This document shows positions 29,601 to 43,824 of a DNA stretch of 64,000 nt, one piece after another. Source of the stretch: Nematostella vectensis (lineage: Eukaryota > Cnidaria > Anthozoa > Actiniaria > Edwardsiidae); NCBI RefSeq assembly GCF_932526225.1, contig NC_064039.1, positions 2,566,001 to 2,630,000 on the forward strand. Direction: 5' to 3'. The first letter of the stretch is position 1; every line of letters starts with the position of its first letter. A model generated the notes under the pieces. It made no database searches. It worked only from the letters and a program-made list of their open reading frames with translations, and was not told the origin of the DNA. The translations under genes and the position numbers were made by a program.

Positions 29601-32600
29601 TTCCCAGCCCGGTCAAGCGTAACTAATCGTCCAACGGCGACGGTCAAGGATGCTTGTGGCTACTTTCTCGTTTTAAAATACGGCTAGCAGCCAGGGAAAA
29701 TAGTTTAGCTCGGATGTTCTGCCACATATCGAATGTAAGTGTACCCTGGCATAGGTCTGCGAGATAAAAATATTTTGTTTGTTGTTTTTTCCTCTCGAAT
29801 TTCAATGGTATTTGAGTGCTACCGAAAATGGCGCCTCCAACCTTGTTTTCTTTTCTTAGTAGGGGGAGAGAAGAATTCCGTTAAGAAAACTCCCCCAAAT
29901 CGTGTATTACACATGAATTTGACACCAACAAGGCATCTTCTTAGTTTTAAGGCAATTTTATTGACAACATTTCACAAAAAAACGCTTTACTCGTCCCCTC
30001 TCAGAACAGCCGAATTCCGAGCTACGAACAAGCAACCATTGCCTGGGCTACCTGTGTTTGATGCAATCAGAACAATCACGTGAAAACCAGACAAAATGCT
30101 AGAACTACAACTAAGAACATAAATCTGTCGAGTATAAAAATAAGTGGCCGGTATTTTTAGTACTTATTTTCCACACAGTAACAAAAACTCATTTAGTTTC
30201 GAGGATGTACAGTAATCTAAAGATCTACGCATACTGTACCTTCAATGCTGGGGGAGCAATTGCATGATAATTGCTTCCTTTGTGATATGTGATTGACTCC
30301 TGCCCAATGATAAGTGCCCCGCCCAGGGGGTTAGGTACTGCTATGACGCGGCAGGCTTCAACCTCCACGTTGTCCTGTTTCCATGGACCCTTAGCAAACT
30401 CATGGTCTCTGAGGTTGATCTCATATGTTTTCACATGACGACCATGAGGATCCTGTGAAAGACAAACTATGACTCAGATACTGCATATTCATTCTTATAA
30501 TATGGCTATAATATTACACACACTGATTGGCTGATTTAGCAACCAATATTTTTCAATCACTCGGAATGATGGGCTTTCTTTTTGGATATTCGAACCAGTA
30601 AATTTTGTTAGCTTTTAGTGTAGCACAAAAATCTCACACTAGTCGCAAAATAAATAGTAACACTAAAACCTTAGCTGAGTTATACTAAAACCTTAGATCA
30701 ATTATACTAAAACCTTAGCTGAGTTATACTAAAACCTTAGCTGAGTTATATTAAAACCTTAGATGAATTATACTAAAACCTTAGATGAATTATACTAAAA
30801 CCTTAGCTGAGTTATATTCAAAACCTTAGATGAATTATACTAATACCTTAGCTGAGTTATACTAAAATTTTACTACCCAGACAAAGAAGTAAATATGGGG
30901 AAATTAACGCAATAAAACATGTTCTGCAGGTGCAGAACACAGAGAAAATCAACTCAATGGCAGTTTTAAAAGAATAGCACAAACATACTGTAAATGAATA
31001 AATAACAAAGGATTTTCTTAGATGAATTTGATTTTGACATACAAATCAACAAATTATCAACTGCAATTCAATATTTGCTGTTCCCACTGACAATATATTT
31101 AATTTTTTTGAAAAATTGTACAGTAGGTGTATGTGATTTGCACAAATTTGCTAATCATTGGGAAAAACTGTTACTGTTGTACTTTGGACCAAACCACTGT
31201 ACATTTCAGTTCTAAGATTACCTGGTATATGAATACTATTGTAGGATTAGCACATCCATAAAGAAATTGTATATCAACAACATGTAGTTCTTCCAACCTG
31301 CCGTGCAAGACGAACATTAGAAACACTCACAGAGCTTGGCTTTTGAAGAGGCAAGAATTTGAATAAGAATGTTTTTTTTCAAACTTGTAGAATCAAATTA
31401 CGTTTATGATAAACATTACAGTCATGAGGATCAAGCACTTTCTTTCTGTACCGGTAGAAATCACATACTATACAGCATTGTATGGTTTTACTAATTAGCA
31501 TGTGCCGAATATACAGTAACTGTTTTCAAGCATGTCAACATACAGTAATAGACTGCATGTCAATCTCACTAAAAGTAACCTGATGTTGAAGGCTTTCAGT
31601 TCTTTGTCTGAGTCCAGTTCAAGAGGAATGACTTTGAACAAGCCATCATACAGTCGCAGGCCAATTACACGGCAGCTTGGGTCAATTATTCCAATTTGGC
31701 CAGTGTCAGATGGTCGGCCGATGCGGTCCTAGTATGGACACAGAGATAGTAAGATAGTAGTATAATACAAAAACGAAAGACAGTATTACACAAATTGCAT
31801 GCTTCAACTATCATACAATATTTTATAACATAAATTGCATAATACCATATGTGCACTATAACAAGTCTTTAACTAATTTCATAATTCAATGTCAAAATAA
31901 AGTTTTTGCAACATGGCCTTAACTGAAGTTTTTTTTTACTGGCAGAAAAACCACACTTGATGGGCCACACAGACATGATCCTGAGCCCCCCAATCAAACC
32001 AGATCCTGCTTTGTGATTTGTCTTGCATTACACAAGCCCCTCTACTACCAAAATAGACTATGAGGCCCATAGCACTCAATCCCCCACAATTCTATAACAC
32101 TGGAATTATTTGTAGCCTTAGTTGTACTACAGAGTTTGTTGTTAATTTTTACTCACCTGTACATCACCACAGGCCCTAGTCACAATATCCCCTGTCTCTT
32201 TTCTGTACCCAAGAATACAGACTCTGTACTTTGCCGTTAGAATGAAGAGAAGATCTTGGGGCTCATTCTACGACAATGCAATATCAGCTCACTACACTTG
32301 ACAGAGACATGGCTATGGTTTAGACATAATAAGGCAGATACCTCGAAAATGGTAATGCACCAAAACTATTCGAGCTACAAATATTTTAGCATACTTTATA
32401 TGCATTTTCCTCCTCACTGAGGTCTTACCGGGGGACGAAACAGCTCCATTACGCCAACACTGCCATATAACCCAACATCTAGCATGGGCCTCAGTCCCTC
32501 GGGAGTGACAAGATGAATTTCGAGCCGTGTGTTTTTGGCTATGACAAGATTCAAATCATCTGGCCCGGTAAAATTTCCAACCACTGCTGCATTAACCGCG

Positions 32601-32638
32601 GTGGGCTTCTGTGCAGTGACAACATAGTTGTGTGTCAT
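2641..32638 (-). CDS. DDB1: DDB1, damage-specific DNA-binding protein 1 (CUL4 E3 ligase adaptor), complete, 27 exons
   Basis: Nuclear adaptor that docks DCAF substrate receptors on CUL4 and takes part in UV-damage recognition. The spliced frame gives 1143 residues, against about 1140 in human. It starts [16 protein letters not shown], contains [12 protein letters not shown] and [11 protein letters not shown], and ends VEELTRIH. By family knowledge it folds as three beta-propellers plus a helical C-terminal domain. Exons, 5' to 3': 32638-32429, 32267-32157, 31728-31580, 31297-31222, 30452-30240, 29390-29232, 27935-27852, 27480-27364, 26667-26565, 26159-26081, 25978-25870, 25399-25221, 22776-22727, 22628-22515, 22123-22016, 21086-20926, 20788-20742, 20651-20308, 19857-19693, 14456-14362, 13993-13889, 13686-13621, 9151-8956, 8215-8132, 3714-3612, 3037-2914, 2721-2641. 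Junctions were set by GT-AG rules, frame and homology; the total of 3432 bp is exactly in frame. Intron 25 is AT-AC and intron 10 is GC-AG. No disabling change was seen. Confidence 0.97.
3038..3611 (-). other. DDB1: U12-type AT-AC intron (DDB1 intron 25)
   Basis: Read on the minus strand, the intron opens with ATATCCTTT, the textbook U12 5' splice site. It closes with AC, preceded by a CCCTTAAC branch-like motif about 10 nt from the end. No GT donor fits here. Splicing at these ends gives the conserved HSFWRSF join, with Phe split across the junction. Confidence 0.9.
3715..3978. mobile_element. Left part of a MITE-like element whose right end became the 70-bp satellite
   Basis: At 3856 the sequence GGCCGATTTAGACAGCACGAT begins (first 20 bases shown as GGCCGATTTAGACAGCACGA). 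Its inverted, near-identical partner (ATCGTGCTGTCTGAATCAGC) is present in every unit of the adjacent satellite and at its right end near 7810-7822. The segment thus looks like the 5' terminal inverted repeat of a non-autonomous DNA transposon starting near 3853. The sequence before 3853 is ordinary DDB1 intron. Confidence 0.6.
3979..7823. repeat. 70-bp satellite array (about 55 copies) in DDB1 intron 24
   Basis: Uniform 70-bp units with the core GGGCTAAGACATGT(C/G)GTAGA, then GGTCGCATACGACTAAATCG and CTGTCTGAATCAGCCTTAAC. The main variants are C/G in TGTCGT or TGTGGT, CATACG or CACACG, and a 1-bp deletion (CATACACT) in several units. Low divergence argues for recent or homogenised expansion. 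The 3' half of the unit equals the terminal inverted repeat of the flanking MITE-like element. Confidence 0.97.
9152..11343. other. DDB1 intron 22, part upstream of the nested gene
   Basis: No coding sequence recognised. A fragment near 9281-9310 (GACGTTTCGGTTAGCCCTTC) looks like a dispersed repeat end. The rest is AT-rich with poly-A runs. Short reading frames here show no recognisable protein. Confidence 0.5.
11344..11350 (+). promoter_or_regulatory. TATA box of nested secreted-peptide gene 1
   Basis: TATAAAA sits about 30 bp before an expected transcription start near 11375. An untranslated first exon then ends at 11421 with the donor GTAAGC. The second peptide gene has the same arrangement (TATAAAA, short 5'UTR exon, GTAAG donor), which supports this reading. 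Confidence 0.7.
12113..12245. mobile_element. MITE, inverted-repeat family A, copy 1
   Basis: About 130 bp with imperfect terminal inverted repeats of over 30 bp: GACGCCGTTCTTTATATGTA on the left, its inverted match ending AAAGAACGGCGTC then GAAACAAGGCC on the right. It lies in the 5'UTR intron of peptide gene 1, about 50 bp before the acceptor. The ends resemble those of the elements at 12876 and 56521. Confidence 0.65.
12309..13221 (+). CDS. Small secreted peptide gene 1 (65 residues), nested antisense in a DDB1 intron
   Basis: Not a family I recognise. Model: 5'UTR exon about 11375-11421, coding exons 12309-12483 and 13199-13221. The acceptor before the start exon ends ...CTCCAATAG at 12295; the coding donor is AAAAG|GTAACT; the second acceptor is TTTCTTTTTCAG. 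Residues 1-19 are a hydrophobic signal peptide ending FTSA. The mature N-terminus would be [12 protein letters not shown], and the last exon adds DKMRLNP. There are no cysteines. The start follows CTGCAAAA and fits the signal peptide. Without splicing the frame reads on to a 75-residue protein ending at 12536. The spliced form is preferred because it has the same length and intron phases as the paralogue at 45413, and AATAAA follows its stop by 54 nt. Function unknown; it could be a neuropeptide, toxin-like or defence peptide. Confidence 0.75.
12636..12810. repeat. 43-bp tandem repeat, four copies
   Basis: Units contain AAGCTACTGATATGTGAAGA then CAGGTCGCAGAACTGCACTT at a 43-bp period. The middle copies are identical and the outer ones diverged. 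It lies in intron 2 of peptide gene 1. Confidence 0.9.
12876..13019. mobile_element. MITE, inverted-repeat family A, copy 2 (long palindrome)
   Basis: Near-perfect inverted repeat of over 60 bp per arm: GGCTAAGTTCAAACGTCGTA and ATTATCCATGAGCCGTATTC on the left are mirrored on the right. The arms enclose a short centre around GAAACAATCGACTCG. The ends (TAGGC...GCCTA) allow a TA target duplication. It lies in intron 2 of peptide gene 1. The transcript could form a long hairpin. Confidence 0.9.
13275..13280 (+). terminator. Poly(A) signal of secreted-peptide gene 1
   Basis: AATAAA lies 54 nt after the TGA of the spliced reading frame, which supports the third exon. Confidence 0.7.
14217..14300. 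repeat. 11-bp tandem repeat
   Basis: Seven to eight perfect copies of TCCATTTCATC in DDB1 intron 20, a short distance from exon 20. Confidence 0.95.
14795..17502. repeat. Roughly 36-bp G-tract minisatellite (about 75 copies) in DDB1 intron 19
   Basis: Units read ACAGAAACATTAAGAAAATA then TT, a run of 5-17 G, then CACAAT or CACGAT. Length differences come almost only from the G run. Variants (ATTAGGGGTGCAC; AACATAAGAAAGTATT) recur at intervals, so blocks of several units were duplicated. The unit, read on the minus strand, matches 31 of 32 bases of an interior segment of the MITE at 45804-45953. Apparent open frames here are repeat artefacts. Confidence 0.97.
17700..19560. repeat. Diverged dispersed-repeat segments in both orientations
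   Basis: A segment near 17718-17800 (TATAAGATAAGCTATGGAGA ... CGCCATTTTGCACTGGAG) is repeated in inverted orientation near 19090-19205 and near 19430-19525 (GGCTCTATAGCCTATCTTAT). This suggests nested old elements. Open frames at 18045-18764 show no recognisable protein. Confidence 0.5.
21172..21675. mobile_element. Non-autonomous DNA transposon with 25-bp terminal inverted repeats
   Basis: About 504 bp. The left end ATACCTTATTACACTTAATT (then TTTGCG) is mirrored at the right by CGCGAAAATTAAGTGTAATA (then AGGTAT). The interior is rich in TTTCGCGA-type motifs. No transposase frame. It lies in DDB1 intron 15. Confidence 0.9.
22985..24360. repeat. Degenerate repeat field in DDB1 intron 12
   Basis: Irregular, diverged repetition of phrases such as AACATGGTACTTTGTGTCTT, AAAATATTTAACTTTGTGCT and ATTTGCCGAATGCGCAAAT, with spacings of roughly 40-80 bp. 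It has no clean unit. It reads as an old minisatellite that has decayed. Confidence 0.6.
25979..26080 (-). other. DDB1: GC-AG intron (DDB1 intron 10)
   Basis: On the minus strand the exon ends ...GGTCAGAGCAG and the intron starts GCGAGT, closing with CCCTAG. Using GC as donor gives the conserved SRVL join and keeps the whole 1143-residue frame. The nearest GT, 5 nt further in (GTATT), would break the frame. Confidence 0.85.
27479..27765. repeat. 37-bp tandem repeat copying the acceptor of DDB1 exon 8
   Basis: About seven copies of a 37-bp unit (AGCTGGTGATACAGTCACAG, AAAATAATTTAATAAGG). The first copy overlaps the real 3' splice site of exon 8 at 27480/27481. On the minus strand each unit ends in a pyrimidine-poor but AG-bearing CACCAG|CT. 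Copies far from the exon are more diverged. Confidence 0.9.
28083..28967. mobile_element. Probable non-autonomous transposon in DDB1 intron 6
   Basis: The left segment (GGGGAGGTCTGTATCAGGAA ... GTATTTTACGATACGGACCG) and right segment (GGTCCGGTATCGCGGGGTCC ... GATACCGGACCCCCC) share inverted, diverged GGTCCGTATC-type motifs. Subterminal motifs are palindromic. No protein is encoded. Boundaries are approximate. Confidence 0.5.
29514..30056. repeat. Direct repeat pair of about 85 bp, 457 bp apart
   Basis: 29514-29596 and 29971-30056 are almost identical (ACGCTTTACTCGTCCCCT ... AACAAGCAACCATTGCCTGG). The intervening 370 bp is not repeated. It could be a short element with direct terminal repeats or a split old insertion. 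It lies in DDB1 intron 5. Confidence 0.7.
30655..30870. repeat. 21-22 bp tandem repeat, about ten copies
   Basis: Units are ACTAAAACCTTAGCTGAGTT plus AT, alternating irregularly with the AGATGAATTAT variant. It lies in DDB1 intron 4. Confidence 0.93.
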
Positions 32639-36621
<3,983 letters not shown>

Positions 36622-36646
<25 letters not shown>

Positions 36647-39600
36647 CCTAGACATGGATGCAAAGACATGAGCCAGACATGGACGCACTTGTAGAGACCT
36701 CTTAAGCTGCAGCACAAGACATGACCCAGACATGAATGCACTTGTAGAGACCTCTTAAGCTGCAGCACAAGACATGACCCAGACATGAATGCACTCGTAG
36801 AGACCTTTTAAGCTGCAGCACAAGACATGGCCCAGACATGGACGCACTTGTAGAGACCTCTTAAGCTGCAGCACAAGACATGACCTGAACATGGATGCAC
36901 TTGTAGAGACCTCTTAAACTGCAGCACAAGACATGACTCAGACATGGATGCACTCGTAGAGACCTCTTAAGCTGCAGCACAAGACATGACCCAGACATGG
37001 ATGCACTTGTAGAGACCTCAAGCTGCAGTACAAGACATGGCCCAGACATGGACGCACTTGTAGAGACCTCTTAAGCTGCAGCACAAGACATGGCCCAGAC
37101 ATGGACGCACTTGTAGAGACCTCTTAAGCTGCAGCACAAGACATGACCTGAACATGGATGCACTTGTAGAGACCTCTTAAACTGCAGCACAAGACATGAC
37201 ACAGACATGGATTCACTTGTGGAGACCTCTTAAGCTGCAGCACAAGACATGACCCAGACATGGACGCACTTGTGGAGACCTCTTAAGCTGCAGCACAAGA
37301 CATGGCCCAGACATGGATGCACTTGTAGAGACCTCTTAAGCTGCAGTACAAGACATGACCTAGACATTGACGCACTTGTAGAGACCTCTTAAGCTGCAGC
37401 ACAAGACATGGCCCAGACATGGACGCACTTGTGGAGACCTCTTAAGCTGCAGCACAAGACATGACCCAGACATGAATGCACTTGTAGCGACCTCTTAAGC
37501 TGCAGCACAAGACATGGCCCAGACATGGATGCACTTGTAGAGACCTCTTAAGCTGCAGCACAAGACATGGCCCAGACATGGACGCACTTGTAGAGACCTC
37601 TTAAGCTGCAGCACAAGACATGGCCCAGACATGGATGCACTTGTGGAGACCTCTTAAACTGCAGCACAAGACATGGCCCAGACATGGATGCACTTGTAGA
37701 GACCTCTTAAGCTGCAGCACAAGACATGGCCCAGACATGGATGCACTTGTGGAGACCTCTTAAACTGCAGCACAAGACATGGCCCAGACATGGATGCACT
37801 TGTAGAGACCTCTTAAGCTGCAGCACAAGACATGGCCCAGACATGGATGCACTTGTGGAGACCTCTTAAGCTGCAGCACAAGACATGGCCCAGACATGGA
37901 CGCACTTGTAGAGACCTCTTAAGCTGCAGCACAAGACATGGCCCAGACATGGATGCACTTGTAGAGACCTCTTAAGCTGCAGCACAAGACATGGCCCAGA
38001 CATGGCCCAGACATGACCCAGACATGGACGCACTTGTAGAGACCTCTTAAGCTGCAGCACAAGACATGGCCCAGACATGGCCCAGACATGGACGCACTTG
38101 TAGAGACCTCTTAAGCTGCAGCACAAGACATGGCCCAGACATGGATTCACTTGTAGAGACCTCTTAAGCTGCAGCACAAGACATGGCCCAGACATGGACG
38201 CACTTGTGGAGACCTCTTAAGCTGCAGCACAAGACATGGCCCAGACATGGACGCACTTGTAGAGACCTCTGAAGCTGCAGCACAAGACATGGCCCAGACA
38301 TGGATTCACTTGTAGAGACCTCTTAAGCTGCAGAACAAGACATGGCCCAGACATGGCCCAGACATGGATTCACTTGTAGAGACCTCTTAAGCTGCAGCAC
38401 AAGACATGGCCCAGACATGGACGCACTTGTGGAGACCTCTTAAGCTGCAGCACAAGACATGGCCCAGACATGGACGCACTTGTAGAGACCTCTGAAGCTG
38501 CAGCACAAGACATGGCCCAGACATGGATTCACTTGTAGAGACCTCTTAAGCTGCAGAACAAGACATGGCCCAGACATGGATTCACTTGTAGAGACCTCTT
38601 AAGCTGCAGCACAAGACATGGCCCAGACATGGATTCACTTGTAGAGACCTCTTAAGCTGCAGCACAAGACATGACTCAGACATGGATGCACTCGTAGAGA
38701 CCTCTTAAGCTGCAGCACAAGACATGACCCAGACATGGATGCACTTGTAGAGACCTCAAGCTGCAGTACAAGACATGGCCCAGACATTGCCCAGACATGG
38801 CCCAGACATGGACGCACTTGTAGAGACCTCTTAAGCTGCAGCACAAGACATGGCCCAGACATGGACGCACTTGTGGAGACCTCTTAAGCTGCAGCACAAG
38901 ACATGGCCCAGACATGGATTCACTCGTAGAGACCTCTTAAGCTGCAGCACAAGACATGGCCCAGACATGGATTCACTTGTAGAGACCTCTTAAGCTGCAG
39001 CACAAGACATGGCCCAGACATGGATGCACTTGTAGAGACCTCAAGCTGCAGTACAAGACATGTCCCAGACATGGCCCAGACATGGACGCACTTGTAGAGA
39101 CCTCTTAAGCTGCAGCACAAGACATGGCCCAGACATGGATGCACTTGTAGAGACCTCTTAAGCTGCAGTACAAGACATGGCCCAGACATGGACGCACTTG
39201 TAGAGACCCCTTAAGCTGCAGCACAAGACATGACCCAGACATGGACGCACTTGTGGAGACCTCTTAAGCTGCAGCACAAGACATGGCCCAGACATGGATG
39301 CACTTGTAGAGACCTCAAGCTGCAGTACAAGACATGGCCCAGACATGGACGCACTTGTAGAGACCTCAAGCTGCAGCACAAGACATGGCCCAGACATGGA
39401 TTCACTTGTAGAGACCTCTTAAGCTGCAGCACAAGACATGGCCCAGACATGGACGCACTTGTGGAGACCTCTTCAGCTGCAGCACAAGACATGTCCCAGA
39501 CATGGCCCAGACATGGACGCACTTGTAGAGACCTCTTAAGCTGCAGCACAAGACATGGCCCAGACATGGATGCACTTGTAGAGACCTCAAGCTGCAGTAC

Positions 39601-40490
39601 AAGACATGTCCCAGACATGGCCCAGACATGGACGCACTTGTAGAGACCTCTTAAGCTGCAGCACAAGACATGGCCCAGACATGGATGCACTTGTAGAGAC
39701 CTCTTAAGCTGCAGTACAAGACATGGCCCAGACATGGACGCACTTGTAGAGACCCCTTAAGCTGCAGCACAAGACATGACCCAGACATGGACGCACTTGT
39801 GGAGACCTCTTAAGCTGCAGCACAAGACATGGCCCAGACATGGATGCACTTGTAGAGACCTCAAGCTGCAGTACAAGACATGGCCCAGACATGGACGCAC
39901 TTGTAGAGACCTCAAGCTGCAGCACAAGACATGGCCCAGACATGGATTCACTTGTAGAGACCTCTTAAGCTGCAGCACAAGACATGGCCCAGACATGGAC
40001 GCACTTGTGGAGACCTCTTCAGCTGCAGTACAAGACATGTCCCAGACATGGCCCAGACATGGACGCACTTGTAGAGACCTCTTAAGCTGCAGCACAAGAC
40101 ATGGCCCAGACATGGATGCACTTGTAGAGACCTCTTAAGCTGCAGTACAAGACATGGCCCAGACATGGACGCACTTGTAGAGACCCCTTAAGCTGCAGCA
40201 CAAGACATGACCCAGACATGGACGCACTTGTGGAGACCTCTTAAGCTGCAGCACAAGACATGGCCCAGACATGGATGCACTTGTAGAGACCTCAAGCTGC
40301 AGCACAAGACATGGCCCAGACATGGATGCACTTGTAGAGACCTCAAGCTGCAGCACAAGACATGGCCCAGACATGGATTCACTTGTAGAGACCTCTTAAG
40401 CTGCAGCACAAGACATGGCCCAGACATGGACGCACTTGTGGAGACCTCTTCAGCTGCAGCACAAGACATGACCTAGACATTGACGCACTT
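36622..40490. repeat. 53-bp minisatellite (about 73 copies) grown from the last PCGF coding exon
   Basis: The unit contains CTCTTAAGCTGCAGCACAAG, then ACATGGCCCAGACATGGA and TGCACTTGTAGAGAC. The first unit is the PCGF terminal exon itself: codons for LKLQYKT and the TGA lie inside it. Variants include 3-bp-shorter units (CCTCAAGC) and a 12-bp internal duplication (CAGACATGGC twice). From 39206 on, a marker variant (CCCCTTAAGC) recurs at 39752 and 40183, so multi-unit blocks were duplicated. Open frames on both strands are repeat artefacts. Confidence 0.97.
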
Positions 40491-40664
40491 TGTAGAGTCT
40501 ATAACATTCATTAGATACTATTGAAAACTGTAAACTTTCTCTTCTATATAGTATTTATTCTAGCATTCTCATTCTCAAAGTTATAAAAATATAAACTTCA
40601 ATGATGTATGTCTGAAGAATTTGGAAAAAAATATATACTGTAGCTGCATTTATACTGATAAAAA

Positions 40665-40670
40665 AATAAA
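40665..40670 (+). terminator. Candidate PCGF poly(A) signal beyond the minisatellite
   Basis: This is the first AATAAA I can find after the PCGF stop codon; the array itself has none. If used, the mRNA carries the whole 3.9-kb array in its 3'UTR. Confidence 0.5.
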
Positions 40671-41796
40671 AAGCCAAAGTTACTGTGAGTTTGTCCAAAT
40701 GCTAAATTTCATTCCGCCATAACAATCAATGTACGGAATTTTCACATTAAACCAACTAAAGGACTATACTAATTCTATAGATACCTCCCCCTATTCTGAG
40801 TTTTATACAGCCCATCAAAGTCAAACACTGCTGCACCTAGTCAGCGGTATCCAAGCTTTCCAACAGTGCTTTGCGGTCCCCACTTTTAATCCCTCGTCGT
40901 TGTGCTGAAGCCAGCACAAGTTGATGGTTGCTTGTATTTTTCATAAAAAAATACAGCTATGAGCATATTAGGAGAGTGTCTCAGGACATCATGAAGTCTT
41001 TTGGGGCATAATTGAGTGCTTTGCTTATGGATATTTGCAAGCAAAGGTGGACTGATGATGGTATTTTCTTGTTTGGCTTTGCCTGGATGAGAAAATAATT
41101 TTCTAATGAATCACCACAGCTCTCCTAAATGTTGCCTTTTCTGAAACCAAATTGATTCCAAAATTGTTTACACTGCTATTCTGGGTCTGTATGAGCTGGA
41201 ATTGATTTGTTTGGCTTCGGGGTGAAAAAACCATCTGACTTTGGGGAGAGGAGTGTTGACTGGCCCTCCCCTCGTGAATTTTTCCCTGGATCTCCCAGAA
41301 TGCTTTGCAATCCGTAAAGGCATCTTCGTGGTTTTACAAGCCTTCAAGGAGTGGACATTGTGTTTTGAGGCCATGGAAATGAACCTGGATGATCAGAATA
41401 AAGGTATCTATTTGTGTCTTGAGCTGTGTTTGCTGATCTCTCTTCCTTGTGTGGTATTTTGAGGGTGATTCTGCTTTCCTTTCCTTGTTCGATTTGAAAT
41501 TTGTGCTATTATTTGGCTCAAGAGTAGTTGCTATCGCCTTCGGTTGAATGCCTATCTTCAAGACCATTTATCCCTTAGACTAATGCCTGAGTATCTTCGT
41601 CTTGTTGTGTTTATTTTGCATTTATGAATTTTTTGGGGTTGTGGGTACTTCTCAAAGCCGGTACAGGCCGGTGTGTTAACTGATTTGGATACCAGAGGCT
41701 CCAAACTTTTATGTTGAACTAGTCAACTCTGAGCCAACTGGCGTGATTATTGTAATTTCACAGTTCTTTGGCTTAAAGTGAACAGGCGAAGCTTTG

Positions 41797-41828
<32 letters not shown>

Positions 41829-42349
41829 TCCAAAATTAGTAACTACCAAGTAGGGTAAACGTGCTCTTACAATAAGACATACAACGAACACATGATTTGA
41901 TTTTCTTGTAATTCCATATCATTTCTTTTATACCCAGGACCTTGTCATTAAAAGCCAAATGGTGTGATTATTGCAATTTCACAGTAAACAAATGCAGCTT
42001 AGAGGCCTAGTCAAGTTCCAGGACCCTTATTTGACGGCTCTTGGTCTACCTGTGGTGTCACACCGTCAAAGAAGGGTCCTGGAACTGGACTCTGAAATGC
42101 GCTGATACCCAGAGCACAGTGTTAACATTCTTACAATTCAGTTCTTACAATAAGACAGACAACAAACACATGATTTAATGTTATTGTAATAATCATACCC
42201 GAGACCTTTCGTTATTAGAATAACTAACATGCCGTGTGTTTCGGGCGTAGCCCATTTAAACTTGGACCTGGGTTGCGTATTTGTTACAGGCCAGCTCTTC
42301 TATCTTGAGGCATCGTTCCTGGCAGTCGCACGAGTTACTGCACGTCTGG
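40671..42349. other. Intergenic stretch without a recognised gene
   Basis: Contains a poly-G run of about 28 bases at 41799-41827. Also present is an imperfect mirrored pair (CAAGTTCCAGGACCCTTATT near 42012; AGGGTCCTGGAACTGGA near 42074) that could be the ends of a small element. The open frame at 41241-41462 shows no known domain. Confidence 0.5.
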
Positions 42350-42519
42350 TTAAGCAGCTCCAGCGTTGTCAAGCCAGGCTAAGACGTCTGCAAAGTGCTC
42401 CATCATGGGCTCCGTGTGCATGGGCGTTGGCGCGATGCGGAGGCGCTCCTCGCCCGCGGTGCTTGGACATCAGGTCATTGGATACCTGTTTGCATTTTGC
42501 TGGATCTCCAACCTAAATA

Positions 42520-43573
42520 GTGGAAGAAATGGTCAATAGTTGAGTTGCGCTAAGATATCAAGAGACCTTTTGGGTCAAATTCAAGCCAAACACATGCCAC
42601 GTCAAGCCAGAGAAATCTTTGAATGAAAAGAAACCCTTTCTAAAAAAAACGTTTTAGCTTTATTTGTATGCGCTGAATGTTTTGCTTTTCGCTGCTGTTT
42701 ATTTTGCCGCTAAAAGTCCGAGCGTGCGCTAGTTTGCCACCCAAAAAGTCACATGATATTGATCTCTTACGAAAGTCCCCGATTCTGGGCGAAATCGTAA
42801 CCAGCTATCTTTCACGCAAAGTAAATAATATAAATTTCGGAAGCTTTAATACAGCAATACGAGTAGCTGCAATTACGAGAGCGCAGATACACCGTTCTAG
42901 ATTCAAAGGCCCAAGACAACCCAAATACAATCATGTTTGATCACTGATAACAGCTTAGATTGAAAATAAATATTGAAAGCCCTATTCGTTATCCACGTCG
43001 ACTTAAGCAAGTGTCAGGCATCACGTTGGCAACCCAATCGATCACCACGGTAACTCACATGAACTGGAATGATATGCGAGGGGGCATATATATCACGGGT
43101 AATTAACGTTCATTACGCATTTTACAGCCTGCGCTAAGTGATTCCAGAAAATATAACTCCCGGCTCGGTGTTAGGCCTAATGTTATCTATTTTGTAAGCA
43201 AAAAAAAGTTGGAGGATAAATTAGTACGCGGAGAGCCAGAGGGACCGGACCGTACAACCAATGAACCGGTAGACCAGGTAAAAACCTCTACATTTGGAAC
43301 TGTGAATAAATCAATAAGGCATAGGTTTAATCGCCATAAACCATGCATAAAGACGCTGTATTAATGTATTAACCTTTAAAGGGGGGATCTTTGGGGACCA
43401 AGGGCGACAAGGTGACTGGTAGCGGGAGTACGCTTTTCTCCTCTTTCTTTCGTCTTTCCGCTTACTCCCGCGTCCAGTCTCCGAGTCGCCCCGGGTCCCC
43501 GAGGACGGGGGGGGCTGGGGACAAGTATGTAGCACTAGCTCATGTAATGCTTGTATGTTTGTGGAATATTCTT
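42520..43573. other. Gap between ALAS pieces, no gene seen
   Basis: No coding sequence recognised. A GC-rich patch with inverted motifs sits at 43380-43520 (ATCTTTGGGGACCAAGGGCG; CCCCGGGTCCCCGAGGACGG), possibly another element. Confidence 0.4.
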
Positions 43574-43824
43574 AAAGCCACATTGTCACCAGTTTACTTC
43601 CGAAGGTCCGACGGAAACCTCAACCGTTAAAAGACAATAGAATCTATTAAAATCCGAGATATTAAACAGGCCATCCGCTGTAAATTATCAATCACATCCT
43701 CGAAGGAACTTCCAATAAACACACTGCTTTCAATATTTTGAAATATTTTTCGCGTTTTCGGTTTGAAATCATCGGAGATTGTTACGTAATCGACCGGAGG
43801 TAAACTGGTGACAATGCGGCTTTT
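43574..43824. mobile_element. 250-bp MITE, inverted-repeat family B, copy 1
   Basis: The left end AAAGCCACATTGTCACCAGT (then TTACTTCCG) is mirrored by GGTAAACTGGTGACAATGCG (then GCTTT). It is nearly collinear over its whole length with the copy at 60321-60570, in the same orientation. No protein. Confidence 0.92.

Noticed and set aside
36861-40476. Repeat proteins such as MSGPCLVLQL on the minus strand and TWPRHGRTCRDL on the plus strand
   Set aside because: The 53-bp unit is not a multiple of 3, so all frames are visited in turn. The array is explained by the PCGF terminal exon.
41241-41462. 73-residue open frame, considered as a last PCGF exon
   Set aside because: No RAWUL similarity. The exon at 36608-36646 gives the conserved PLKLQY end in phase.
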